The notes under the pieces are model-generated. The model saw only the letters and a program-made list of their open reading frames with translations, did no database searches and had not been told where the DNA came from. From positions 62,001 to 126,000 of the forward strand of contig JAQXLA010000005.1 in the NCBI GenBank assembly GCA_029011315.1: DNA of 64,000 nucleotides. The letters run 5' to 3'. The stretch is from Desulfovibrionaceae bacterium (GTDB taxonomy: Bacteria > Desulfobacterota > Desulfovibrionia > Desulfovibrionales > Desulfovibrionaceae). This document shows, in pieces, positions 55,564-64,000 of the stretch (positions within the stretch are counted from its first letter, which is position 1; the number at the start of each line of letters is the position of its first letter). Made by a program: the position numbers and the translations under genes.

Positions 55564-55905
55564 ATGGATACAAAGGATAAGGAAGCGTGCAAAAGGGCAA
55601 TTTATGAAGCAATGCGGCCGGCTAGACGTCGATTTATCGATCGTATTGGCTATGATATCTGGGATCCTTTTATGTCACCTCGAATGCCTCATGATCTCGT
55701 AAAGGATAAAACTGGACGTACAGCGCAGGAATTGATGGCCCTGTTTTGTTTACAGAACAGGGATGCTGATCACAGTCCGGATTTTTTGCATGGCTGTGAG
55801 GATATGGCACAGGGCATACCGGATCTGGATGAACGAACCTTGGGACGCCTGGCATTCAGCCTTTGGTATGGTTCCTTGCTGAAGAAACATGGGAGTGATC
55901 TTTAA
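55564..55905 (+). CDS. unrecognised 113-residue soluble protein
   Basis: I do not recognise this protein. It has a helical, charged composition with RRRFIDRIGYDIWDPFMSPRMPHDL near residues 16-40 and no signal or membrane segment. The ATG at 55564 has AAGGA about 10 bases upstream; a TTG three codons earlier is also possible. Its 3' end overlaps the convergent glycosyltransferase gene by 50 bases, so one of the two stops may be misplaced. Codon use resembles that of neighbours. No function is proposed. Confidence 0.6.
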   Translation: MDTKDKEACKRAIYEAMRPARRRFIDRIGYDIWDPFMSPRMPHDLVKDKTGRTAQELMALFCLQNRDADHSPDFLHGCEDMAQGIPDLDERTLGRLAFSLWYGSLLKKHGSDL

Positions 55906-56965
55906 TCTCATTCAGCTTTTCATACAGGCGCATATAAGATCGAGCCATGTGATCTGCCGTGAAGTGTTGCAGAGCCTGTGTCCCGCCAGATATCACCTGT
56001 TTGCGCAAAATTGGATTGTGCATGCAGTTGAGCATGGCATTTGCCAATGCTTCCGCATTACCTGTCTGTGCTGTCAATCCACTGATCTGATCCTGAACAA
56101 GCTCAAGATTTGAGGGAAGAGAGGAACAGATGACCGGCACATGAGTCACCCATCCTTCTTTAATCGTTGCGCTGCTTCCCTCTCCGTCGACAGATGGAAC
56201 GACAACGGCATGACATTGGGGAAGAACAAGACGGCTGTCTGTTTCTCCCATGAAGGTGATTTTTTCTTCAACGCCAGCCAACGCAGCCTGATTTTGTAAC
56301 GTGCTGAGCAGAGGTCCTTTTCCGGCAATACGGACATGCCATGATCCAGATTCTTTTGTTTGGAGAATCCTGACCGCCTCAATCAAAACGCTGTATCCTT
56401 TCTGGGGGGTCAAAGCTCCAATGCATTGGAAGATGAAAGAAGAGGCATCTTCATTGCCATGCGGAACATATCTAGTAATGTCGATGCCTGAATGGATAGA
56501 TGCGGTTTTTTCGGCAGCAATGCCGGCTTGAATCATTCCCTCAGTAATTTCTCGGCTGACGCCAACATTCAGGTCAGCCTGATGGTATTTCCAGGATCGG
56601 ATTCCAGGTTTGAGAGGATAGGAGACTCTTCTTGTATGCACGAGAAGAGTCTTGGGATTTTTGATCTTTAATACGGCTCCAGCCCATGCGGATCCGGCAT
56701 CGTTAGTATGAATGATATCCGGTTGAAACCGTTGAACTACGTGTTGCAGCTCGGTGTACAGAAGAGGATTGGCGGCAGATCGAAAACGCAGCGGAAGAAC
56801 CGGCAGCTTTTCCTGTTCCAGAAACCGGCAGAGGGATCCATTTCGGGGGCAGGCCGCTATAGCCTCAAATCTGTTCCCAACGGAGACAAGACTGCGGAGC
56901 AGGTAAAAAACTTGACGCTGTCCGCCTCTGAGAGCTTTTCCGAAATCCAGTAAAAGAATTTTCAT
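55856..56965 (-). CDS. family 4 glycosyltransferase
   Basis: A 369-residue GT-B glycosyltransferase. MKILLLDFGKALRGGQRQVFYLL begins the acceptor domain (GG motif), HTNDAGSAW and VSREITEGMIQAGI follow, and the C-terminal half contains IGALTPQKGYSVLIEA and the sugar-nucleotide site VVVPSVDGEGSSATIKEGW with the conserved Glu residues. Substrate is unknown; relatives build LPS or capsule chains. The ATG at 56965 gives the standard N-terminus. The 3' end overlaps the convergent small gene. It is 14 bases downstream of the aminotransferase gene. Confidence 0.85.
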   Translation of the reverse strand: MKILLLDFGKALRGGQRQVFYLLRSLVSVGNRFEAIAACPRNGSLCRFLEQEKLPVLPLRFRSAANPLLYTELQHVVQRFQPDIIHTNDAGSAWAGAVLKIKNPKTLLVHTRRVSYPLKPGIRSWKYHQADLNVGVSREITEGMIQAGIAAEKTASIHSGIDITRYVPHGNEDASSFIFQCIGALTPQKGYSVLIEAVRILQTKESGSWHVRIAGKGPLLSTLQNQAALAGVEEKITFMGETDSRLVLPQCHAVVVPSVDGEGSSATIKEGWVTHVPVICSSLPSNLELVQDQISGLTAQTGNAEALANAMLNCMHNPILRKQVISGGTQALQHFTADHMARSYMRLYEKLNEIKDHSHVSSARNHTKG

Positions 56966-56979
56966 TATACTCTCGAGTT

Positions 56980-57921
56980 TTAAAACGGCAAGCCGGTTTC
57001 TAGAAAGGTTTGACGCAGCATGCTGCGAAGCTTCAGTGCGACAGGACCGGGTTTTCCGTTTCCGATAGGCTTTCCGTCGAAATGTGTGATGCCAAGACAT
57101 TCATAAACCGTTCCAACAAGCATCAGTTCTCGTAAAGATGGAATTTCGGAAGCCGGCAAAGTGCGAACGTGCACAGGCATGAAACGCCGCGCCAGTTCCA
57201 TGATACGGGTGATGACTGTTCCAGTCAGTGCATTGCGAAATTCAGGTATGGCCAGTGCCCCGGAAGCATCCACAGCGCAAACATTGGCAATGGCCGCTTC
57301 GGTCAGGCAATCATGTTCATCGAAGCTTAAAGCCATATCCATCTGTTTTTTTTCAGCTTCCAGGCTCATCAGAACCCCTGGAAGATAGTTCGTTGTTTTG
57401 ATCTTGGCAAATAGAGGCTGTCGGACAGGAATGGAACTTCTAAAAGCCGTGATTCCCTGAAGATAGAATTTTTCAGGGAGGGGATCGACTTTGAAAACGG
57501 CGATATGGAGACTGGGATCTGGGCATTCTCTGGGACTGATGCCGAATCCTCCTGGCCCCCGGCCGATTAAAATTCGGATGTTGCCTTCCGGTTCATTGCC
57601 TACGGCACAGACTTCAAGAATCAGATCTTGCAATTCTTTTCTTGAGCAGGGCAGGGGAAGAGATATGCCGGCTGCTGATCGTTCAAGACGATCCAGATGA
57701 AGATCCGGATGTATGACTTTGCGTTCCGTAAAACGAATGGTTTCAAAAATTCCATCGCCGCGATGAACGATATGATCGTCCAGGGGAAGCAGCATCCAAT
57801 GCGGATCCCGGCATATCGCTCCGACGGCATGATCGTAAAAAGCTAACAACTTTTCAGATCCGGGACGTTTCAAAGCAGCCAGTCTGGCTGCATATTCCGC
57901 TCCTTTCAATACAGGAATCAT
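56980..57921 (-). CDS. class IV PLP aminotransferase (IlvE/4-amino-4-deoxychorismate lyase family)
   Basis: A 313-residue fold-type IV PLP enzyme. HIVHRGDGIFETIRF near residue 50 matches the family start, KIKTTNYLPGVLMSLEAEKKQMDMALSFD holds the catalytic Lys, and EAAIANVCAVDASGAL with LTGTVITRIMELA forms the cofactor-phosphate site. The family includes branched-chain and D-amino-acid transaminases and aminodeoxychorismate lyase (pabC). No residue I see decides between them. A strong AGGAG precedes the ATG at 57921. It lies between asd and a glycosyltransferase; with the aromatic operon close by it could supply an amine-transfer step, but that is speculation. Confidence 0.8.
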   Translation of the reverse strand: MIPVLKGAEYAARLAALKRPGSEKLLAFYDHAVGAICRDPHWMLLPLDDHIVHRGDGIFETIRFTERKVIHPDLHLDRLERSAAGISLPLPCSRKELQDLILEVCAVGNEPEGNIRILIGRGPGGFGISPRECPDPSLHIAVFKVDPLPEKFYLQGITAFRSSIPVRQPLFAKIKTTNYLPGVLMSLEAEKKQMDMALSFDEHDCLTEAAIANVCAVDASGALAIPEFRNALTGTVITRIMELARRFMPVHVRTLPASEIPSLRELMLVGTVYECLGITHFDGKPIGNGKPGPVALKLRSMLRQTFLETGLPF

Positions 57922-57983
57922 GGAATTCTCCTGCTGTGCGGATAGATCGTGGTGCTGTGCTGTCCGCCCAGAAATGATGAAAC

Positions 57984-58021
57984 GAGGTGCCGAATCTGGA
58001 AAAGAATCGATTCGGCACCTC
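57984..58021 (-). terminator. stem-loop after asd
   Basis: GAGGTGCCGAATC and GATTCGGCACCTC form a 13-pair perfect stem with a 12-base loop on the minus strand. Only a short GTTT follows, so its efficiency as a terminator is uncertain. Confidence 0.6.
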
Positions 58022-58027
58022 TCTAAT

Positions 58028-59077
58028 TTAGTCAAGGAAGGTTTTCAGTTCGTCGATATGCAGTAGATTTTGGTTTAGGAGTTCCTCTGCGATTTGGACG
58101 GCATTGAGAGCAGCACCTTTGCGGATATTATCCGCTACGACCCACATATTCAGACCATTAGGAATGGTATTGTCCTCGCGGATTCTTCCTACATAGGTAT
58201 CGTCCTCGCCAGCTGCGTCTATAGCCAGAGGATAAATATTCAGCGACGGATTATCGCATACAGCAACTCCGGGAGCCTGAGAGAGAATGGCTCTGGCCTC
58301 TTTTGCTGTAATTTTCTGTTCAGTCTCGATATTAATCGATTCGGAATGGCTGTAGAACACAGGGACGCGTACACAAGTCGCGGAAACCCGGATATCGGGA
58401 TCTTCCATGATCTTGACCGTTTCATTCACCATTTTCATTTCTTCTTTGGTGTAATCATTCTCAAGAAACACGTCGATGTGCGGCAGGCAGTTGAAGGCAA
58501 TGCGATGCGGATACACCTTGACTTCGGGTTCCTGCATGTTGAATAGCTGGCGAACCTGCGCTTCCAGTTCGGAGATACCTTTATGTCCTGTTCCGGACAC
58601 AGCCTGATACGTCGAAACCACAATGCGCTTAATGCGCGCTGCATCGTGAATGGGTTTTAGCGCGACGACCATCTGAATGGTGGAGCAGTTCGGGTTGGCG
58701 ATGATACCCTTATGATTTTTCAGAGCATGGGCGTTGACTTCAGGCACGACCAGAGGACAGCGATCATCCATGCGCCATGCGCTGGAATTGTCGACAACGA
58801 CGCACCCGGATGCAACGGCATATGGAGCAAATTTTTCAGACGTGGAGCCTCCAGCAGAGAAAAGAGCCAGATCGACGCCTTCAAAGGAGCGTTCGGTCAG
58901 TTCCTGAACTTCAAGTTCTCCGCCGTTAAACGGCAGTTTTGTCCCTGCGGAACGCGCGGACGCAAAAGCTTTGAACTCCGTTCCGGGGAAATTTCTTGAT
59001 TCGAGAGTCTTCAGCATTTCTCTTCCGACGGCTCCCGTCGCACCAACAACAGCAACAACCAGTTTTTGGGGGAACAT
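58028..59077 (-). CDS. asd: aspartate-semialdehyde dehydrogenase
   Basis: A 349-residue NADPH enzyme that reduces aspartyl phosphate to aspartate semialdehyde. VAVVGATGAVGREMLKTLESRNFP is the nucleotide-binding N-terminus, IIANPNCSTIQMVVAL holds the nucleophile Cys, and CVRVPVFYSHSESINIE contains the catalytic His. Aspartate semialdehyde is used for lysine, threonine and methionine, and in this organism also by the ADH synthase of the aromatic operon. GAGG precedes the ATG. It is preceded by folD. Confidence 0.97.
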   Translation of the reverse strand: MFPQKLVVAVVGATGAVGREMLKTLESRNFPGTEFKAFASARSAGTKLPFNGGELEVQELTERSFEGVDLALFSAGGSTSEKFAPYAVASGCVVVDNSSAWRMDDRCPLVVPEVNAHALKNHKGIIANPNCSTIQMVVALKPIHDAARIKRIVVSTYQAVSGTGHKGISELEAQVRQLFNMQEPEVKVYPHRIAFNCLPHIDVFLENDYTKEEMKMVNETVKIMEDPDIRVSATCVRVPVFYSHSESINIETEQKITAKEARAILSQAPGVAVCDNPSLNIYPLAIDAAGEDDTYVGRIREDNTIPNGLNMWVVADNIRKGAALNAVQIAEELLNQNLLHIDELKTFLD

Positions 59078-59102
59078 ATTATGCCTCTATAGCGTTTGTA
59101 TT

Positions 59103-59996
59103 TCAGCAAAGATTCAGATGTCTTTTTGCAGAAAGCACAGTATTTTTCATCAGCATGGCGATTGTCATCGGACCTACTCCTCCGGGAACAGGAGTAATTT
59201 TGCCCGCAATTTTTTCAGCCGCTTCAAAGTCAACATCGCCGGAAAGAATGGGCTTGCCGGTTGTTTCATTAAATCCGATTCTGTTGACGCCAACATCAAT
59301 GACCGTTGCGCCAGGTTTGATCCAGTCAGCTTGGACAAGACCGGGACGTCCGGCTGCGACGATCAGCACGTCAGCCCTGCGGCAGTGTTCGGCAAGGTTC
59401 CGTGTTCCGGTGTGCACCATTGTTACGGTAGCATTTCCTCCGCGGCCTTTCTGCGCCAGCAGAACAGACAGCGGCTTGCCGACGATATTGGAGCGTCCGA
59501 CGACGACGACTTCGGCTCCGCTTAATTCCGTTCCGGATCGAACCAGCATTTCCTGAATGCCGGCCGGGGTACAGGGAAGAAATCCCGTTACCTCTCCCCC
59601 GATCAGCATTCGTCCAACATTGACAGGATGAAATCCGTCGACGTCTTTATCCGGATCAATGGCATACAGCACCTTGTTTTCATTGATGTGCCGGGGCAGG
59701 GGGAGCTGGACGAGGATGCCGTGGATTCTCGGGTCGTCATTATACTGCCGGATAATATCCAGCAGTTCTTGTTCGCTGATATTTTCAGGACGGTTGTCCT
59801 GAATTTCAAGACAGCCGATGTCCTTGGCCGTCTTGGCTTTCAGCGTTACATAGCTTACGGAAGCGGGATTATTGCCAACAAGAATTGTCGCCAAGCCAGG
59901 CACAATGCCGTGCTTTTCGTGCATTTCCTGAATTTCCTGCTTTAATTCGCTCAGGATTTCCTTTCTGATGGCGGTTCCGCTGATGATCTCAGCCAT
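59103..59996 (-). CDS. folD: methylenetetrahydrofolate dehydrogenase/cyclohydrolase
   Basis: A 297-residue bifunctional enzyme that interconverts 5,10-methylene- and 10-formyl-tetrahydrofolate. VGNNPASVSYVTLKAKTAKDIG carries the catalytic Lys in YVxxKxK, LPLPRHINENKVL and PDKDVDGFHPVNVGRM follow, and VVVGRSNIVGKPLSVLLAQ is the NADP-binding region. PVPGGVGPMTIAMLMKNT is the conserved C-terminus. fhs lies 46 bases upstream on the same strand, so the two make a one-carbon unit. Confidence 0.97.
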   Translation of the reverse strand: MAEIISGTAIRKEILSELKQEIQEMHEKHGIVPGLATILVGNNPASVSYVTLKAKTAKDIGCLEIQDNRPENISEQELLDIIRQYNDDPRIHGILVQLPLPRHINENKVLYAIDPDKDVDGFHPVNVGRMLIGGEVTGFLPCTPAGIQEMLVRSGTELSGAEVVVVGRSNIVGKPLSVLLAQKGRGGNATVTMVHTGTRNLAEHCRRADVLIVAAGRPGLVQADWIKPGATVIDVGVNRIGFNETTGKPILSGDVDFEAAEKIAGKITPVPGGVGPMTIAMLMKNTVLSAKRHLNLC

Positions 59997-60042
59997 ATTG
60001 CCTCACAAGTCCGAATCCATTTAAGGATCTGAAAATAGAAGA

Positions 60043-61818
60043 TTAGAAGATACCCTTGACTCTGCCGGTTTCCGTATCAACGTCAACGCGGCGGAATGAA
60101 GGATTGGATCCCGTACCCGGCATAAGAGAAATGGATCCGGCCACAGGAACGACGAAGCCGGCTCCTCCGTAGATGAGGACATCCCGGATTTTCAGTCTCC
60201 AGCCTTTTGGCGCTCCCTTGACGGACGGATCATCAGAAAGGGAGAGATGTGTTTTGACCATGCACAGGCCGAGATCCTTGGCATCATCGCGCTTCTGGAT
60301 GGTGCTAAGCTTGCGGGAAGCTTCTGCTGAATAGTCAACACCGTCGGCTCCATAAACCTGTTTCGCCACAAGCTCAATCCGTTCAGTAAACGGCATATCC
60401 CACGAATAGAGAGGTTTGAATTCAGTTTTTTCCTCGCAGGCATCAATGACGGCATCGGCCAGTTCCAAAGCGCCTTCTCCGCCTTTTTCCCAATGCTGAG
60501 AAACGGCCACTCTGGCTCCGGCTTCTTCGCACATTTCGCGGATTCTCTTGATTTCTGCGGGGGTGTCACTGACGAAAGCGTTAATGCATACGACAGGAGA
60601 CACTCCTGAAGCGCGGACAGTACGGATATGCTGGGCAAGATTGCACATGCCTGCTTCCACAAAACCGATGTTTTCCGTTCTGTATTCTTCCGGAAGGGGG
60701 CGTCCTGGAACGGGGACAGGTGCGCCGCCGTGGCTTTTCAATGCTCTGACTGTGGCAACAATAACTGCTGCGTCAGGAGTGAGACCGCTGTAATGGCATT
60801 TCAGATTCCAGAATTTTTCAAAGCCGATATCAGCACCGAATCCGGATTCCGTGACATGGTATTCACTCAGCTTTAGTCCGATGCGGTCTGCGATAACGGA
60901 ACTCTGTCCAATTGCGATATTGGCGAAAGGTCCGGCATGTACGAAGACAGGTTGTCCTTCGATGGTCTGGATAAGATTTGGATTGATGGCTTCGACCATC
61001 CAGGCTGTCATCGCACCGTCTACTTCAAGATCGGCCGTCGTCACCGTATTGCCCTGTCTGTCATAGGCCACGATAATGCGCCCCATTCTCTCGCGCATAT
61101 CCTTCAGATCTTTAGCCACGGCCAGAATGGCCATGACCTCGGAAGATACGGCGATGTCAAATCTGGAACGCATCATGAAGCCGTCTCGCTGCCCGTTCAC
61201 TCCGTCAATACCGATAATGATATTGCGCAGAGACTGACAGCAGAAATCCATGACCCAGCCCATATTGACATTGGTTGGATCAATGTTCAGGCGAGGCATT
61301 CCGGAAAGCTTGAGCAGCTTTTCATCCGTATAATTGCGTTCATGCTGCATGCGTGAAGTCAGGGCAACCATAGCCAGATTGTGGGCGTTGGCTACGGCAT
61401 TGATATCGCCCGTAAAACCGAGGGAATACTGTGTCAGCGGGATGCATTGGGAAAGACCGCCTCCGGCTGCAGAACCCTTAACCCCCATGGTCGGACCGCC
61501 AGAAGGCTGGCGAATAGCTGCGGACGAACGTTTGCCCCTTCTCCCGAGACCCTGCACCAGACCGATAGTCGTGGTTGATTTCCCCTCGCCGAGGGGAGTG
61601 GGGGTAATGGCAGTCACATCAACATATTTGCAGTTCGGTTTGTCTTCAAGACGGTTGAGCACGCTTCTGTAATCAATTTTTCCCATAACGTGCCCGTAAG
61701 GAAGCAGTTCATTTTTTTCCAGTCCCAGCTCTTCCCCAAGCTGATAAATGGATTTCATGCGGGTTTCTGCATCCTGAGCGATTTCCCAGTCGGCATGCTG
61801 TTTCGGATCAAGACTCAC
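60043..61818 (-). CDS. fhs: formate-tetrahydrofolate ligase
   Basis: A 591-residue ATP-dependent ligase that makes 10-formyl-THF from formate. TAITPTPLGEGKSTTTIGLVQGL is the P-loop region, GGPTMGVKGSAAGGG and FTGDINAVANAHNLA are hallmarks, and EAGMCNLAQHIRTVRASGVSPVVCINAF follows. The start is GTG at 61818, with GGAGG upstream (GTG AGT CTT GAT CCG). It pairs with folD for formate assimilation, and possibly with formate/oxalate transport by the MFS carrier at 16427-17650 (speculative). Confidence 0.96.
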   Translation of the reverse strand: MSLDPKQHADWEIAQDAETRMKSIYQLGEELGLEKNELLPYGHVMGKIDYRSVLNRLEDKPNCKYVDVTAITPTPLGEGKSTTTIGLVQGLGRRGKRSSAAIRQPSGGPTMGVKGSAAGGGLSQCIPLTQYSLGFTGDINAVANAHNLAMVALTSRMQHERNYTDEKLLKLSGMPRLNIDPTNVNMGWVMDFCCQSLRNIIIGIDGVNGQRDGFMMRSRFDIAVSSEVMAILAVAKDLKDMRERMGRIIVAYDRQGNTVTTADLEVDGAMTAWMVEAINPNLIQTIEGQPVFVHAGPFANIAIGQSSVIADRIGLKLSEYHVTESGFGADIGFEKFWNLKCHYSGLTPDAAVIVATVRALKSHGGAPVPVPGRPLPEEYRTENIGFVEAGMCNLAQHIRTVRASGVSPVVCINAFVSDTPAEIKRIREMCEEAGARVAVSQHWEKGGEGALELADAVIDACEEKTEFKPLYSWDMPFTERIELVAKQVYGADGVDYSAEASRKLSTIQKRDDAKDLGLCMVKTHLSLSDDPSVKGAPKGWRLKIRDVLIYGGAGFVVPVAGSISLMPGTGSNPSFRRVDVDTETGRVKGIF

Positions 61819-61901
61819 AGAGTTGTTCCTCCGGCAAAAAGGTCAGTGTAAAAGGCGGTGAAAAACGGATATCGCCGCTTTGTGTTACGATATGTTCTTT
61901 T

Positions 61902-62594
61902 TTACTTTTTTTCCAGTAGTGGATGCTGGCCTGATGACGGACAGATTCCTGACAGTTCGCAGCAATGACAGAGAGGTTTTCTGGCGTTGCAGATTTCTCG
62001 TCCGAAAATAACCATTCGATGATTCAGATTGCCCCATTCTTCCTGAGGAAAAATTTTGATCAGATCCTGTTCGACTTTTTGGGGATCCTTTGATTCACTG
62101 AGTCCGAGCCGGCGGGAGATTCGTCCAACATGCGTATCGACAGCGAACCCTTCGTTGATGCCGTATCCTCCCCAAAGAACGACATTGGCTGTTTTTCTCG
62201 CTATTCCAGGAAGCCTGGTCATTTCCTGAATGGTTTTCGGGACAGATCCTCCAAATTGATCCCGTAGCATAACTGCTGCAGCAAGAAGGTTTTTGGCCTT
62301 GGAATGATAAAGACCTGCGGATTTGATGACGTTTTCGATTTCCTCAACGGATGCCTGAGTCAGTTTTTCAGGTGTGTCCCAGCGCATGAAAAAAAATGGG
62401 GTAATGCGGTTAACTCTTTCATCAGTGCATTGTGCTGAAAGAACCGTAGCGACTAACCATTCCCATGGATTGCGGGCTGTCAGATTCGGGCGGGCATGAG
62501 CATAGCGTTTTTTTAACGCTTCCAGCACCAGCAGAGCTTTCTTTTCAAGGGAGACAGATTTGGACAAAACAGGATTTTCAAGATCGCTGTACAT
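61902..62594 (-). CDS. nth: endonuclease III
   Basis: A 230-residue base-excision glycosylase/AP lyase for oxidised pyrimidines. LPGIARKTANVVLWGGYG carries the catalytic Lys of the helix-hairpin-helix, FAVDTHVGRISRRLGL the catalytic Asp. The [4Fe-4S] ligands in CNARKPLCHCCELSGIC fit CX6CX2CX5C. The ATG at 62594 (GAGGAGC upstream) is preferred over one eight codons earlier, which lacks a ribosome site; longer frames run into the tRNA-Arg gene. The tRNA is divergent. Confidence 0.95.
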   Translation of the reverse strand: MYSDLENPVLSKSVSLEKKALLVLEALKKRYAHARPNLTARNPWEWLVATVLSAQCTDERVNRITPFFFMRWDTPEKLTQASVEEIENVIKSAGLYHSKAKNLLAAAVMLRDQFGGSVPKTIQEMTRLPGIARKTANVVLWGGYGINEGFAVDTHVGRISRRLGLSESKDPQKVEQDLIKIFPQEEWGNLNHRMVIFGREICNARKPLCHCCELSGICPSSGQHPLLEKK

Positions 62595-62663
62595 ATAGCT
62601 CCTCGGCAACTCAGTCATGATTTTTTTGCAATATACGCATTGCAGAGCTGTCAGAAAAGCTTC

Positions 62664-62692
62664 TTGACAGATATGGAAAAAGATTTTTAAAA
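62664..62692 (+). promoter_or_regulatory. promoter of tRNA-Arg
   Basis: TTGACA (62664-62669) and TTAAAA (62687-62692) are 17 bases apart, nine bases before the tRNA. Confidence 0.6.
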
Positions 62693-62701
62693 GGAAAACG
62701 T

Positions 62702-62778
62702 GCGCTCGTAGCTCAGCTGGATAGAGCGACAGCCTCCTAAGCTGTAGGCCCCGTGTTCGATTCACGGCGGGCGCACCA
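62702..62778 (+). tRNA. tRNA-Arg (anticodon CCT)
   Basis: A 77-base cloverleaf. Acceptor arms are GCGCTCG/CGGGCGC with one T-G pair. The anticodon stem ACAGC/GCTGT encloses loop CTCCTAA with anticodon CCT, which reads AGG. The T arm is CCGTG-TTCGATT-CACGG. The discriminator is A, and CCA is encoded at 62776-62778. A 213-base stretch with no gene separates it from tatB. Confidence 0.95.
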
Positions 62779-62991
62779 GTGATGCAAGGCCAGTATATGG
62801 CTTTTTTTATACGCAAAATACGTTTCCCTGTTTTTCGCTTGCAGCCATATTCCCGGACTTTGGAAAGCTCTTGCCTTTTTGTCAGGCCTGCTTCAAAATT
62901 TGTCAGTTTTTTTTCTCTCTTTTCGTTTTGTAACGGGCATCGTATCCTGTATTGGGGATACGTGCCTTATCATTACCGCGGAGTGCGCATT

Positions 62992-63294
62992 GTGTTTGGT
63001 ATCGGCGGAACAGAACTTCTGGTTATTTTCATTGTGGCGTTGCTGGTTCTCGGTCCCCAAAGCCTGCCCGGCATAGCCAATGCTATTGGCAAGGCGATGG
63101 GAGAATTTCGCAGGGCCTCAACGGATTTTCAGCGTACACTCAATGCTGAGGCAGCTGCGGAAGAGAAGAAAACGCAGAAGGATCCCGATGATCCGGTTTC
63201 CAATTCTACAGACATACCGGATGGAGTTGCCGGTCTGCCTCCTGCTGCATCCGTTGCGGAAACTTCGGCGCAAAAGGCACAGGGAAAAGAATGA
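62992..63294 (+). CDS. tatB: Sec-independent translocase protein TatB
   Basis: A 100-residue single-span membrane protein. FGIGGTELLVIFIVALLVLGPQSLPGIANAIGKAMGEFRRAS has the TatB hallmarks: a short N-terminal helix with conserved Glu, then a GP hinge and an amphipathic helix. The tail is acidic and low-complexity. The start is GTG at 62992 with GGAG eight bases upstream; a longer frame upstream has no family similarity. It overlaps tatC by four bases. TatA is not adjacent, though this protein could serve both roles in some bacteria. Confidence 0.9.
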   Translation: MFGIGGTELLVIFIVALLVLGPQSLPGIANAIGKAMGEFRRASTDFQRTLNAEAAAEEKKTQKDPDDPVSNSTDIPDGVAGLPPAASVAETSAQKAQGKE

Positions 63295-64000
63295 ACAGCG
63301 ATGATGAAATTTTTGAATTAACGGAAAAACTGGAAGAGCAGCCGGCTGAATCTGAGCACAGGAAGGATGAAAGAGTCGCGATGCCGTTGATGGAGCATCT
63401 GTCTGAGCTGCGCAGAAGACTGGCCTGGTCATTGCTCGGTATGGCGGTGGGGTTTGCAGCTTGCTATGGCTTTGCTTCAAGTTTGTTTGAATATCTGGCG
63501 CAGCCTTTGCTGGACGTGATGCCTTCGGATTCCCGTTTTATTTATACGGGCGTAGCTGAGGCTTTTTTCGTAGAGTTGAAAGTCGCGCTGTGCGCTGGAT
63601 TGTTTGCGGCCAGTCCCTTTATTTTTTATCAGATTTGGGCTTTTGCCGCTCCCGGTCTGTACGATCGGGAAAAAAGACTGATTATCCCATTGGCTCTTGG
63701 ATCCGCATTGTTTTTCATAGGCGGAGCGGCTTTTTGCTATTTCATCGTGTTCCCGTTTGCTTTTGAATTTTTTCTTGGCTATTCTTCGGATACCATTGTC
63801 GCGATGTTGTCGATCAGTGAATACTTCGGCTTTTCATTGAAGCTGCTTGTCGCGTTTGGACTGATTTTCGAAATGCCGTTGTTTTCTTTTTTTCTCACAA
63901 AGCTTGGCCTGATTACTGCGGGAAAACTGATATCTGTACGGCGGTATGCCGTGTTGCTGATTTTTGTCATTGCGGCAGTTTTGACGCCGCCGGATGTGTT
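63291..64000 (+). CDS. tatC: Sec-independent translocase protein TatC, truncated by the window end
   Basis: The first 236 codons are present. Typical motifs are MEHLSELRRRLAWS (the N-terminal conserved segment for signal-peptide binding), VAEAFFVELKVALCAGLFAASPFIFYQIWAFAAPGLYDREKR, and SEYFGFSLKLLVAFGLIFEMPLFSFFL. The first 32 residues are an extra acidic stretch before the core. It follows tatB with a 4-base overlap. Twin-arginine export of folded metalloenzymes such as hydrogenases or formate dehydrogenases fits an anaerobe. Confidence 0.93.
   Translation, partial: MNSDDEIFELTEKLEEQPAESEHRKDERVAMPLMEHLSELRRRLAWSLLGMAVGFAACYGFASSLFEYLAQPLLDVMPSDSRFIYTGVAEAFFVELKVALCAGLFAASPFIFYQIWAFAAPGLYDREKRLIIPLALGSALFFIGGAAFCYFIVFPFAFEFFLGYSSDTIVAMLSISEYFGFSLKLLVAFGLIFEMPLFSFFLTKLGLITAGKLISVRRYAVLLIFVIAAVLTPPDV

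Noticed and set aside
61850..61883. Imperfect GC-rich stem between fhs and nth as a terminator
   Set aside because: The stem has mismatches and only a short T-run, so it is too weak to call.
62779..62991. Long N-terminal extension of tatB reaching back to the tRNA
   Set aside because: The extra 71 codons have no similarity to TatB and begin at the tRNA end. The GTG at 62992 with its ribosome site gives the standard protein.

Overview
The window looks like a contiguous piece of the chromosome of a Gram-negative anaerobe, most likely a member of the Desulfovibrionaceae (inference). Support comes from outer-membrane genes (lptD, lpxC, heptose kinase), an oxygen-sensitive NrdG activase, a 2[4Fe-4S] ferredoxin, formate-tetrahydrofolate ligase next to folD, and an aromatic operon that starts with the aspartate-semialdehyde-dependent pair (ADH synthase, dehydroquinate synthase II) followed by pheA, aroA and tyrA. 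From memory that order is typical of Desulfovibrio. Base composition is intermediate, genes are tightly packed, and I see no insertion sequence, prophage or CRISPR array.

Layout. 1-2857 (minus): a CDP-6-deoxysugar cassette that runs off the left edge. 3039-4179 (plus): lepB and nrdG. 4186-16298 (minus): a directon of eleven genes from carA to hldE1 that contains parA, parB and a parS site, headed by a good promoter before carA. 16427-22314 (minus): an oxalate/formate-type carrier, a VanY-like peptidase, guaA, guaB and a doubtful small ORF. 22479-29924: usp, an RRM protein, tRNA-Pro, lptD, and the run alr - cysteine hydrolase - prmC - lpxC. 29958-30009: a perfect 52-bp palindrome between convergent genes. 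30185-35001 (minus): a phosphate block of phoB, phoR, methylglyoxal synthase and a Na/Pi cotransporter, with Pho-box-like repeats before the last two. 35178-36350: an MFS carrier. 36351-37327: an AT-rich, DnaA-box-bearing gap that is the best oriC candidate, followed by dnaN, gyrB, gyrA, thrC, ferredoxin and gpsA, all rightward.

46243-54468 holds the most striking feature. A sigma70-type promoter and a 36-codon leader ORF with seven consecutive alternating Phe and Tyr codons precede mutually exclusive hairpins ending in a terminator. Nine genes follow (ADH synthase, dehydroquinate synthase II, pheA, aroA, tyrA, aroC, aroK, aroQ, aroE), covering every step from aspartate semialdehyde to phenylpyruvate and 4-hydroxyphenylpyruvate. 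This reads as a Phe/Tyr transcription attenuator.

54478-62594 (mostly minus): nitroreductase, a flavodoxin-like protein, a glycosyltransferase, a class IV aminotransferase, asd (source of aspartate semialdehyde), folD, fhs and nth. The right edge has tRNA-Arg(CCU), tatB and a truncated tatC.
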